This document shows, piece after piece, positions 1 to 5,124 of a DNA stretch of 8,820 nt; positions within the stretch are counted from its first letter, which is position 1; each line of letters begins with the position of its first letter. The stretch lies in NCBI GenBank assembly GCA_030603035.1, contig JAUVYQ010000107.1:1-8820 (forward strand), given 5' to 3'. The notes beneath the pieces were generated by a model. The model saw only the letters and a program-made list of their open reading frames with translations, did no database searches and was not told the origin of the DNA. The position numbers and the translations under genes are program-made. This stretch comes from Phycisphaerae bacterium. GTDB lineage: Bacteria > Planctomycetota > Phycisphaerae > Sedimentisphaerales > SG8-4.

Positions 1-79
1 TACAGAAGTCATCAACCAGGTTGTATGTGAACGAATCGAAGTTATCGATGAACAAAACTTTTTTTGCTTTTTCTTCCAT
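1..79 (-). CDS. trpG: Anthranilate synthase component II, glutamine amidotransferase (5' end only)
   Basis: Only the first 26 codons are in the window; the gene runs off the left edge. They contain VLFIDNFDSFTYNLVDDF, the conserved N-terminus of class I glutamine amidotransferases of the TrpG/PabA family, which supply ammonia from glutamine to the chorismate-binding subunit. The ATG at 79 follows AAGGAC (89-94) at a suitable distance. The gene lies 120 bases downstream of trpE on the same strand, behind a trp-type attenuator, so TrpG is favoured over PabA; the two cannot be separated by this fragment, and in many bacteria one protein serves both pathways. The catalytic Cys-His-Glu residues lie outside the window. 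Confidence 0.93.
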   Translation of the reverse strand, partial: MEEKAKKVLFIDNFDSFTYNLVDDFC

Positions 80-103
80 AAGATTTTGTCCTTATTATTT
101 TTT

Positions 104-184
104 GCCACCAAGGCACCAAAACACCAAGTTCTATAATTTATTTTTTTAATCTTTAACTTCTTCGTGCCTTCGTGTCTTCGTGGC
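104..184. repeat. Imperfect inverted repeat between trpE and trpG
   Basis: Two 25-base arms (104-128 and 160-184) match as inverted copies at 19 of 25 positions. Each arm is built from a short period of the type CCACGAAG / CACCAAG. The arms enclose an AT-rich core of about 31 bases. The trpE-trpG transcript could fold this into a long interrupted stem. There is no T-run placed to make it a clear terminator. I recall similar CACGAAG-type units as common intergenic repeats in environmental bacterial genomes, but this is from memory. Confidence 0.75.
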
Positions 185-199
185 TACTGTTTTACTCTT

Positions 200-1855
200 T
201 TACTTTCCACGAATCGCGAGCAGACAGGACCTTGCTTTGTGTTCGGTTTCTTCAAATTCGGTCTTCGGGACACTATCGTGCACAATACCTGCGCCAACTC
301 GAACGAAAGCTATGTGGTCCCTGACCTGCAGACTTCTTATGGTGATGCAACTGTCGAACTGACCGTCCACGGTCAGATACATAACAGCTCCGCCGTAGTA
401 GCCGCGTTTGGTTTTTTCAAACAGACGTATCAGTTTCATTGCTTCAATCTTCGGAGCTCCCGTAAGTGTCCCCATATTCATCGTGGCAAGATATGCGCTC
501 AATGCGTCAAGCTCGGCTGCGAGCGTGCCTTTAACATTACTTACCAGATGCTGCACCGAGGCGTATTTTTCGACTGTCAGCAATTCGGTAACGATTCTGC
601 TGCCTGGCTCGGCCACGCGTGCAATGTCGTTTCTGGCTAAATCGACCAGCATTATATGCTCGGCCAATTCCTTACGGTCGAGTTTCAGCTCGGCCTCATA
701 TCTAAAATCGGTGTCAGCATCGATTGTCTTTCCGACTCGGCCTCTGGGCTTTGTCCCGGCTATGGGTCTAATCTCCACATTGCGAGTCTCGGTCCCGCTG
801 TCCTTGGGACTCCGCCGTAAGGCGTCCCCGAGTGGACTTACGGAGACACGCAAATTCAGTTCCGGACTGGAGCCCATCAGTATCGTATTGGGTGTATTGA
901 GATAAAACATGTATGGCGAAGGATTCAATTCTCTAAGCCGCTTATAAACATCCAGCGGCTCATCCGGGCAGGGCTCCATTATTGTCCTGCTCAGGACTAC
1001 TTGAAGAATATCACCGTCGATAATGTGCTGCTTGGCTCTGCTGACCATCTTTTCGTATTCGTCCTGGTTGGTATCAGTTGAGGCAGTTGCGAGCGAGCCG
1101 GTATATTTTTGTCCTTTTGGTGTATCGAATCGTGCAATATTAGCATAGTAATCAAAACAATCCTGCGCTTCGGCGATAGCAGCCTCACGGTCGCCATTTG
1201 TTATGACACAATTGACAATCACGTAACCTTTGCTGCGTTCGTGGTCCATCAAAAAGATATTGTCGGCGAAGTAAAGTTCGTAATCAGGATTGCCGAGCAG
1301 GTCGGTTGAACTTTGAGGAAGTTTTTCAAACTGGTCTATAAAATCGTAGCTTATAGCTCCGAGCAATCCGCAGGTTACGCGGAAGGGTTTGCTTGCTAAG
1401 CTAAAGGCAAACGCAACGGCCCGCAATACGTCCATTTGATTTGTGCTTTGCAGCCTGGTCTGCTCATCAACTACTTTCGTGGCTCGTGGCTCGTGGCTCG
1501 TGGCTCGTATTCGGCCGGTAATCGTCTCCGAGCCGAATTCGACCGATTCGCAGAAAGCGAACCTGTTTTTCTTAGTGGACAGGTAATCTAATATGCGTTT
1601 GCCGGTATTATTCAGGGCTTTGATAGTAAACTTGTTACCGTTGCCGGTAAGGTAAAGGGCCGGCTTTGCTGTGCCGAAGCTCAGCGCATTTTCGGCCAAG
1701 TAGTCGCTTGCCTCGAATAGGGCACAGTTTTTAGCCCGGCCGTAGTTACTGAGTTTGGCAAAAAAATCCACCGGCTCGTCCATATCGATTTGTTTGACGA
1801 TGGGCACGATTTGTCCGGGCTTGGCACTCTTTATTGTTTGTCTATAATCATCCAT
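200..1855 (-). CDS. trpE: Anthranilate synthase component I
   Basis: TrpE makes anthranilate from chorismate, the first committed step of tryptophan synthesis, with ammonia from TrpG. The protein has 551 residues, slightly long for the family. The chorismate-binding domain fills the C-terminal half: DGDILQVVLSR (280-290), PIAGTKPRG (364-372), EHIMLVDLARND (399-410), GTLTGAPKIEAM (462-473) and GAGIVHDS (521-528). NPSPYMFY (311-318) matches the segment that contacts inhibitory Trp in enteric TrpE, so feedback inhibition is likely. Two stretches look like repeat-derived insertions: residues about 115-128 (7-bp tandem repeat) and about 337-358, between SSPEL and EIRPIAGT, where relatives have a short loop. 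The ATG at 1855 is the only start after the in-frame stop near 1937. No good ribosome site precedes it, only GAGATACGAGAA from a repeat tract. Expression is probably set by the upstream attenuator. Confidence 0.96.
   Translation of the reverse strand: MDDYRQTIKSAKPGQIVPIVKQIDMDEPVDFFAKLSNYGRAKNCALFEASDYLAENALSFGTAKPALYLTGNGNKFTIKALNNTGKRILDYLSTKKNRFAFCESVEFGSETITGRIRATSHEPRATKVVDEQTRLQSTNQMDVLRAVAFAFSLASKPFRVTCGLLGAISYDFIDQFEKLPQSSTDLLGNPDYELYFADNIFLMDHERSKGYVIVNCVITNGDREAAIAEAQDCFDYYANIARFDTPKGQKYTGSLATASTDTNQDEYEKMVSRAKQHIIDGDILQVVLSRTIMEPCPDEPLDVYKRLRELNPSPYMFYLNTPNTILMGSSPELNLRVSVSPLGDALRRSPKDSGTETRNVEIRPIAGTKPRGRVGKTIDADTDFRYEAELKLDRKELAEHIMLVDLARNDIARVAEPGSRIVTELLTVEKYASVQHLVSNVKGTLAAELDALSAYLATMNMGTLTGAPKIEAMKLIRLFEKTKRGYYGGAVMYLTVDGQFDSCITIRSLQVRDHIAFVRVGAGIVHDSVPKTEFEETEHKARSCLLAIRGK
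797..837. repeat. Palindrome-containing insertion inside trpE
   Basis: This stretch encodes most of the extra residues at about 337-358 of TrpE. It contains a stem with arms GGGAC (806-810) and GTCCC (824-828), inner arms GCC/GGC (814-816, 821-823), a GTAA loop and a TCC bulge; GTCC (800-803) and GGAC (834-837) add an outer pairing. Positions 797-813 match 4414-4430 in the sigma gene at 15 of 17 bases in inverted orientation. That suggests a dispersed repeat placed in frame within a surface loop. Confidence 0.6.
1478..1508. repeat. 7-bp tandem repeat inside trpE
   Basis: Four perfect CGTGGCT units (1478-1505) are followed by a partial fifth. Seven is not a multiple of three, so each unit is read in a different frame, giving RATSHEPRATK in TrpE. 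Loss or gain of one unit would shift the trpE frame. The segment falls in the poorly conserved region between the N-terminal and chorismate-binding parts. Confidence 0.9.
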
Positions 1856-1857
1856 TT

Positions 1858-1947
1858 CTCGTATCTCGTATCTCGTATTGCGTATATCGTATTGCGTATA
1901 TTGTATGGCGTCAAGCGTATATCGTATGGCATATTACGCAATACGGC
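1858..1947. repeat. Degenerate CGTATTGCG/CGTATCT repeat tract in the trp leader
   Basis: About 90 bases consist of overlapping short units (TCGTATC, TCGTATTGCG, TATATCGTAT, GTATGGCG), with inverted CGTATTGCG/CGCAATACG copies. The tract fills most of the gap between the attenuator terminator and the trpE start, and supplies the bases just upstream of the trpE ATG. No coding sense is seen. A 19-base part (1903-1921) recurs inverted at 2253-2271 with two mismatches. Confidence 0.8.
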
Positions 1948-1983
1948 ACACGGACGACGCCCGACGAATGTGCAAATACAAAT

Positions 1984-2013
1984 AAAAAAAGCAACCTGTA
2001 TCCTGCAGGCTGC
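1984..2013 (-). terminator. trp attenuator terminator (segments 3 and 4)
   Basis: On the minus strand GCAGCCTG (2013-2006) pairs with CAGGTTGC (1998-1991): eight pairs including one G-T, with a seven-base loop. Seven T (1990-1984) follow directly, the form of an intrinsic terminator. It sits between the leader peptide and trpE. Segment 3 carries CCTGCAGGAT (2009-2000), which segment 2 can capture, so termination should be conditional. Confidence 0.9.
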
Positions 2014-2118
2014 GTTTTCCGCGAATCTAATAAATTTTTTATAGCAAATTACCGCTCACCTGCCGGATTTTATCCTGCAGGCCACCACCAGTTACCGGTA
2101 TTTCTACGGTCAATTTGC
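2000..2118 (-). promoter_or_regulatory. trp attenuator: alternative leader RNA stems (segments 1, 2 and 3)
   Basis: Segment 1 CCTGCAGGAT (2081-2072) overlaps the last codons and stop of the leader ORF. Segment 2 ATCCGGCAGG (2068-2059) pairs with it in nine pairs around one A-G mismatch, with an AAA loop. An identical CCTGCAGGAT in segment 3 (2009-2000) can take segment 2 instead, which blocks the terminator. An outer stem pairs GCAAATT and ACCG (2118-2107, one bulged G) with CGGTAATTTGC (2054-2044), so translation of the leader ORF must disturb the fold. A ribosome stalled on the Trp codons (2090-2082) would cover segment 1 and free segment 2 for the antiterminator. One reaching the stop at 2070 would cover segment 2 and let the terminator form. 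The pairings are seen directly; the mechanism is inferred from the enteric model. Confidence 0.9.
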
Positions 2119-2123
2119 CTCAT
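2070..2123 (-). CDS. trpL: trp leader peptide with three tandem Trp codons
   Basis: This 17-codon ORF reads MRQIDRRNTGNWWWPAG and stops with TAA at 2072-2070. Three consecutive TGG codons (2090-2082) lie close to the stop, as in known TrpL peptides. The ORF is the sensor of the attenuator: Trp-tRNA shortage stalls the ribosome on WWW. The peptide has no similarity outside WWW that I can recognise, as expected for leader peptides. No Shine-Dalgarno sequence precedes the ATG, and the predicted transcription start is only about three bases upstream, so it is probably translated as a leaderless or near-leaderless message. Rhizobial and streptomycete trpL are known to be leaderless. Confidence 0.9.
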   Translation of the reverse strand: MRQIDRRNTGNWWWPAG

Positions 2124-2132
2124 AACAATAAT

Positions 2133-2161
2133 ATTAAACCAAATTCGCCCAATCTTGTCAA
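2133..2161 (-). promoter_or_regulatory. Sigma70-type promoter of the trp operon
   Basis: On the minus strand TTGACA (2161-2156, perfect -35) is followed by 17 bases and TTTAAT (2138-2133, one mismatch from the -10 consensus). AT-rich sequence upstream (about 2165-2185) could act as an UP element. The predicted start near 2126-2127 falls three or four bases before the trpL ATG. Position and quality fit the start of the leader transcript. Confidence 0.87.
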
Positions 2162-2203
2162 GAAAAATCACAAAAATATTGTTGTTTTCGTCTCTTTCTG
2201 TTG

Positions 2204-2243
2204 TTCCTGCGGAACTTGTCCCCGCGAAAGCAGGGAGCAGGAA
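2204..2243. repeat. Nested palindrome between the secreted-protein gene and the trp promoter
   Basis: Outer arms TTCCTGC (2204-2210) and GCAGGAA (2237-2243) are perfect inverted copies. Inner arms TCCCCGC (2219-2225) and GCAGGGA (2230-2236) pair around GAAA with one mismatch (a G-U pair in minus-strand RNA). It resembles CCTGCGAAAGCAGG-type interspersed palindromes. It lies 30 bases past the stop of the upstream gene and may slow or end that transcript, but no T-run follows on either strand. Confidence 0.75.
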
Positions 2244-2252
2244 TCTATCCGC

Positions 2253-2271
2253 TATACGCTAAACGCCATAC
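2253..2271. repeat. Inverted partner of the 1903-1921 repeat
   Basis: The reverse complement of 2253-2271 matches 1903-1921 at 17 of 19 bases. The two copies flank the trp promoter and attenuator in opposite orientation. The wider unit (about 2250-2276, ATACGCTA-like) runs into the stop codon of the neighbouring gene at 2275-2273. Confidence 0.75.
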
Positions 2272-2272
2272 G

Positions 2273-3331
2273 CTATTTGTTGTCCACACGCACAGGATAA
2301 ATAGTTACCTTATTTTGATAAACCCTCGGCGGCAGCATGTCCGACTCTGGGTTCGTCAGTATTCTTTCAATTCGACGCAATTCCTGTTCATTTTCTTCAA
2401 TGTTTATTCTAACATAATTAGCCCTTCTCTGAAGATCGAGTTGTTTGTCATTCATCTGTTTATAAAAATGTTCCGCCTGACCACGAAGTCGAGAGGCAGT
2501 TTCCATTCTGTCCTCCAGAACATCAAATTCAATAAACAGGTCTACCAGCATTTCTTCAAGCTTGAGCAATATACCTTCCCTGCTTATTCCTTCTTCAAGT
2601 TTCTTATCTCTTATTGCCTTTTGTCGCGATTGGTGTTCTCTGATTGCCTTTATTTTTGCCTGTACCCCAGCACGGTCGATATCCAAATGGTTTAGCATCT
2701 TGTTTAATTCTGATATGGTTATCTTTGCTTCCTCAACAGTAAGATAGTGTACATTCTTCATGGCCTCTCGAAATCGGGTCAAGTCAATTTCCATGTCAAT
2801 ATCTTGAAAGACAAGTCTCATTCTGTTGTGTGATAATTCTTCTTGTAGATTATGTAATCTAAGTTTATAGAGACGCATCCTCGTATGTTGGTCATTTAGA
2901 GCTTCAATTAGTGCTTCAGCCATCTTTTTCGCATCGTCCGGGCTAACCGCATATAAACGGTAGTAGAAGTGGTCTTTTACGGTTTCTTCATGACCAATCC
3001 TGGCCGCCACGACTTCTGATTTTGCAAGCAATTCTTTTTGCGGAACAGACATAGACTCGCCGGCATAGGTCTTTACGAGTACCTCTATTTCTTCAGAATT
3101 GGGTAAGTCCGAAAAATAATAGTCGTCCTTTATAAAAAGAGTCGCTACATATGCGGGCTTAATAGGACCGCGACCGGGTTGTGTCTTGTCGCGCATCCAT
3201 TTCGTTTCTTTGGTGCTGATTTCAAATTTCAGTTCTGTTTTGGCTTCGTTGGGTTCGGTGGCCAAGGCTGGGATGCAAATGCAGGCTAAAATCAAGGTGA
3301 TTGCTAATTGGCGTTTTCTTGTGCTAATCAT
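2273..3331 (-). CDS. Secreted coiled-coil protein of unknown function
   Basis: I do not recognise a family. The chosen start is the ATG at 3331 (352 residues), because AAGGAG (3346-3341) lies nine bases before it; the ATG at 3349 would place that site inside the gene. The N-terminus is a typical Sec signal: basic STRKRQ, a hydrophobic run LAITLILACICI, then PALA before TEPNEAK. The mature part begins with a possible beta-rich portion. From about residue 130 to 330 it is highly charged and helical, rich in Glu, Lys, Arg and Leu with heptad-like spacing, so long coiled coils are likely. It follows the anti-sigma gene by 23 bases and is probably co-transcribed with sigma and anti-sigma; it could be an envelope partner of the signalling pair. 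Its stop lies at the edge of a short repeat, so the C-terminus may have been altered by insertion. Confidence 0.85.
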   Translation of the reverse strand: MISTRKRQLAITLILACICIPALATEPNEAKTELKFEISTKETKWMRDKTQPGRGPIKPAYVATLFIKDDYYFSDLPNSEEIEVLVKTYAGESMSVPQKELLAKSEVVAARIGHEETVKDHFYYRLYAVSPDDAKKMAEALIEALNDQHTRMRLYKLRLHNLQEELSHNRMRLVFQDIDMEIDLTRFREAMKNVHYLTVEEAKITISELNKMLNHLDIDRAGVQAKIKAIREHQSRQKAIRDKKLEEGISREGILLKLEEMLVDLFIEFDVLEDRMETASRLRGQAEHFYKQMNDKQLDLQRRANYVRINIEENEQELRRIERILTNPESDMLPPRVYQNKVTIYPVRVDNK

Positions 3332-3340
3332 TTTTGGGTT

Positions 3341-3346
3341 CTCCTT
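3341..3346 (-). promoter_or_regulatory. Ribosome binding site deciding the start of the secreted-protein gene
   Basis: AAGGAG on the minus strand lies nine bases ahead of the ATG at 3331. The longer reading from 3349 would begin only one base upstream of this site and lacks one of its own, so the shorter protein is preferred. Confidence 0.75.
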
Positions 3347-3354
3347 CATAAAAG

Positions 3355-3867
3355 TTATTGTATTCGTAATTTAGCTTTGGCTGCCGCAGGTGTTTGCGGA
3401 TACGTTTTGACTATGTAACGATATTGTCGCTCTACGATGGTTTTGGCGTCAGGGTATTTAGCTAACAAATCGGCCGCCGCTAACAATCGGGCGGCGCTGC
3501 CCGATTCGATTATCTTCCGTTCAATCTCTGCAAATGTCAACTCGCGTTCAGGTGGCCTCACGAGTACACGCCAAACAATCGAAGTCGTAACCACAACCAA
3601 AACACTCGCTGCAATTGCAGCGTATCTGGGCCAACGAAGTTTCCTGGCTTTCTGGGGGATTGGAATATGAATGGTTTCTGTTTCCGCCAGGCCGTCCTCC
3701 CAGATAACGCCTGTTAGTTCAAGCGAACGTTGCAGTGCGTTCAGTGTCTTTCGGCAACTCTCGCATTTTGCCAAATGCTCAGCTACTTCACTTGATTTGC
3801 TCGGCGATAACCGCCCATCTGCGTAATCAACGAGCATCTCAGAAATTTCTTTACAGGACTTTTGCAT
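3355..3867 (-). CDS. Zinc-finger anti-sigma factor, single-pass membrane protein
   Basis: The 170-residue protein has the N-terminal zinc-binding anti-sigma domain of ECF regulators: C5, then HLAKCESC with H31, C35 and C38, the HxxxCxxC signature. Such a domain holds its ECF sigma factor inactive at the membrane. One membrane segment follows at about 81-103 (YAAIAASVLVVVTTSIVWRVLV). The C-terminal 65 or so residues would lie outside the membrane and look helical, with AARLLAAADLLAKYPDAK and YPQTPAAAKAK resembling a short TPR-like repeat. The start ATG overlaps the sigma stop (TAATG), so the two are translationally coupled; GAGGTG (3883-3878) lies about ten bases upstream. The partner is therefore almost certainly the adjacent sigma factor. 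The signal sensed cannot be read from the sequence. Confidence 0.9.
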   Translation of the reverse strand: MQKSCKEISEMLVDYADGRLSPSKSSEVAEHLAKCESCRKTLNALQRSLELTGVIWEDGLAETETIHIPIPQKARKLRWPRYAAIAASVLVVVTTSIVWRVLVRPPERELTFAEIERKIIESGSAARLLAAADLLAKYPDAKTIVERQYRYIVKTYPQTPAAAKAKLRIQ

Positions 3868-4457
3868 TATGGTTCAACACCTCGTTCTATCAATCGTTTA
3901 GCAAGAATCATCCGCGCTTCCCGCAGGCGGCTTCGTACGGTGGACGGACTCAAGCTTAATATTTTGCCCACCTCTTTGGAATTCAGGTCACAGAAATATC
4001 GCAGCACCATAGGCGTTAGCAAAGAATTATCCAGTTCTTGTAGACTTTTTCGCACAATTTCAAGTTCCTCGGCGACAATCACGTTCTCGGCTGTTGAGTC
4101 CATCTTGGTCTCTGACCGCCGCTTTAACATCTCCGAAGCGCGCCTGCGAAAAGTTTGCCGACGTCGATGTTCCATCAGGCATCTGTTGACAGTAACTTTT
4201 ATTAACCATCGAAGACTATCCTTTCTACTTCGGTATTTTCCGGCTTGCCTTAACGCCTGGATTGACACATCCTGCAGGACATCCTCGCCATCCGAAGCGT
4301 TCAGCCCCATACCGGCAACAACCCGCTTAAGGCGCCCAAGCTCCGCTAAGAAGACATCCACAAAGTTCGATTCTGATGACCGTTCGCTGGCTGCCTGGTT
4401 TGCTTCTCCATTAGGAGTCCCGAGGACTGCCGCAAAATCCGCGTTTATCTCATTCAC
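3867..4457 (-). CDS. ECF-type RNA polymerase sigma factor
   Basis: The 196-residue protein has the two-domain ECF layout. Region 2 spans about 32-101, with DGEDVLQDVSIQAL (56-69) in the core-binding helix and SLRWLIKVTVNRCLMEHRRR (81-100) in the -10 recognition part. Region 4 spans about 134-190, with the helix-turn-helix NSKEVGKILSLSPSTVRSRLREAR (159-182) for the -35 element. No region 3 or long C-terminal extension is present. The start is a GTG at 4457 behind a modest GGATGG; no upstream ATG fits. The 30 residues before region 2 look nonconserved and partly derive from a short repeat (4414-4430). The gene overlaps the anti-sigma gene by one base. The exact ECF subgroup and the target promoters cannot be assigned here. 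Confidence 0.93.
   Translation of the reverse strand: MNEINADFAAVLGTPNGEANQAASERSSESNFVDVFLAELGRLKRVVAGMGLNASDGEDVLQDVSIQALRQAGKYRSRKDSLRWLIKVTVNRCLMEHRRRQTFRRRASEMLKRRSETKMDSTAENVIVAEELEIVRKSLQELDNSLLTPMVLRYFCDLNSKEVGKILSLSPSTVRSRLREARMILAKRLIERGVEP
4414..4430. repeat. Second copy of the trpE-type short repeat, in the sigma gene 5' end
   Basis: GGAGTCCCGAGGACTGC is the inverted counterpart of 797-813 in trpE with two mismatches. It encodes part of the poorly conserved N-terminal tail of the sigma factor (about residues 9-15). Confidence 0.5.
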
Positions 4458-4610
4458 AATTTGTGTCCATCCCGAGTCAGCGTTCGTTCGTCTATTAGTA
4501 TAATGCTCAAGAATGCCGAAGTGTTGGCGAAAAAGTGAAATTTTCTTCTCAAAAACGGCAGAATTAATCGTAAAAAAAATTGAGGATTACAAACACCCTT
4601 ATTCTGTTTT

Positions 4611-4712
4611 TCACGTCTCTTCGAGCAGATTTGAGATGAGGGTTTCGTTAGGTTGTAGGGTTTTCCGTGGTGGCCAGGAAAAATTCTGCACGGAACGTTC
4701 CTCATCGGTCAT
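4611..4712 (-). pseudogene. Probable stub of a HEPN-domain partner gene
   Basis: A 33-codon ORF starts in an ATGA overlap with the nucleotidyltransferase stop. It begins MTDEERSV, similar to how HEPN proteins paired with such transferases often start, but then turns into low-complexity sequence and stops. HEPN partners normally have 100 or more residues with an RX4-6H motif, absent here. The position, coupling and first codons suggest a HEPN gene cut short by deletion or insertion. It could also be a chance ORF. Confidence 0.4.
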
Positions 4713-5053
4713 AGCAGCACCCCCTCTCGCTCCACATTCTTGTGTAGTGGCATAGCTCTATAGAGGGCTGAATCCCACTGCTGCCTGCTATAGACAATCA
4801 TTGTAAGCATCACGCCGCTCTCCAACTCTAATGGGTATATATTCGCAAGTATCTTCTCCTTGAGAGCCATATCTACCGGCCCGTTTACTATTACCAGAAT
4901 GTCATAGTCGGAGTCCTTATCGGCGTCGCCTCTGGCTCTCGAACCGTACAGCACCACATCCGCATCGTTAGCAGCGTCTGTGATGGCTCTTTTGCATTGC
5001 CGCAGCAGTTCAATATCTGCGACGCCGTTTGTCCACAGATTCATAGATTTCAT
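4709..5053 (-). CDS. Minimal nucleotidyltransferase (HEPN/MNT type)
   Basis: The 114-residue protein is a stand-alone NTP_transf_2 domain. It shows the core motif GSRARG (37-42) followed by SDYDILV (48-54), with D49 and D51 as the metal-binding DxD pair. The third carboxylate normally found in the following strand is not evident in VMLTMIVYS (81-89). The ending PLHKNVEREGVLL resembles transferases that sit beside HEPN toxins, where the MNT protein acts as antitoxin by modifying or binding the HEPN RNase. The start at 5053 has AGGG seven bases upstream; MNLW at codon 4 is an alternative. No intact HEPN gene follows, only a short stub coupled by ATGA. The protein may be an orphan antitoxin. Confidence 0.88.
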   Translation of the reverse strand: MKSMNLWTNGVADIELLRQCKRAITDAANDADVVLYGSRARGDADKDSDYDILVIVNGPVDMALKEKILANIYPLELESGVMLTMIVYSRQQWDSALYRAMPLHKNVEREGVLL

Positions 5054-5124
5054 TTGCCGACCCTGGTTCTAAAAAGTTCTACTAATTTCCCGGATTTCAC
5101 CAATTTTAATTTATAGTTGTGAAT

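Noticed and set aside
164..905. Overlapping plus-strand ORFs opposite trpE
   Set aside because: They are antisense shadows of a clearly coding trpE and lack recognisable domains.
1858..1947. CRISPR array
   Set aside because: Units are 7 to 12 bases, degenerate and contiguous, with no spacers of constant length.
1984..2013. Simple end-of-transcript terminator for the secreted-protein gene
   Set aside because: A strong promoter and a Trp-rich leader ORF lie between that gene and the hairpin, and segment 3 has a matching antiterminator partner, so a conditional trp attenuator explains it better.
1984..2123. T-box or TRAP-binding type trp control
   Set aside because: No T-box consensus and no series of GAG/TAG triplets with TRAP-like spacing precede trpE; the WWW ORF and switching stems account for the region.
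4692..4701. GGAACGTTCC as an ECF -35 element or operator ahead of the sigma gene
   Set aside because: It lies over 230 bases upstream of the sigma start, inside the probable stub, with no matching -10 element at suitable spacing.
4454..4705. Minus-strand 83-codon ORF between the transferase and sigma genes
   Set aside because: Composition is irregular, no domain is recognised, and it runs out of frame through the probable HEPN stub and AT-rich sequence.
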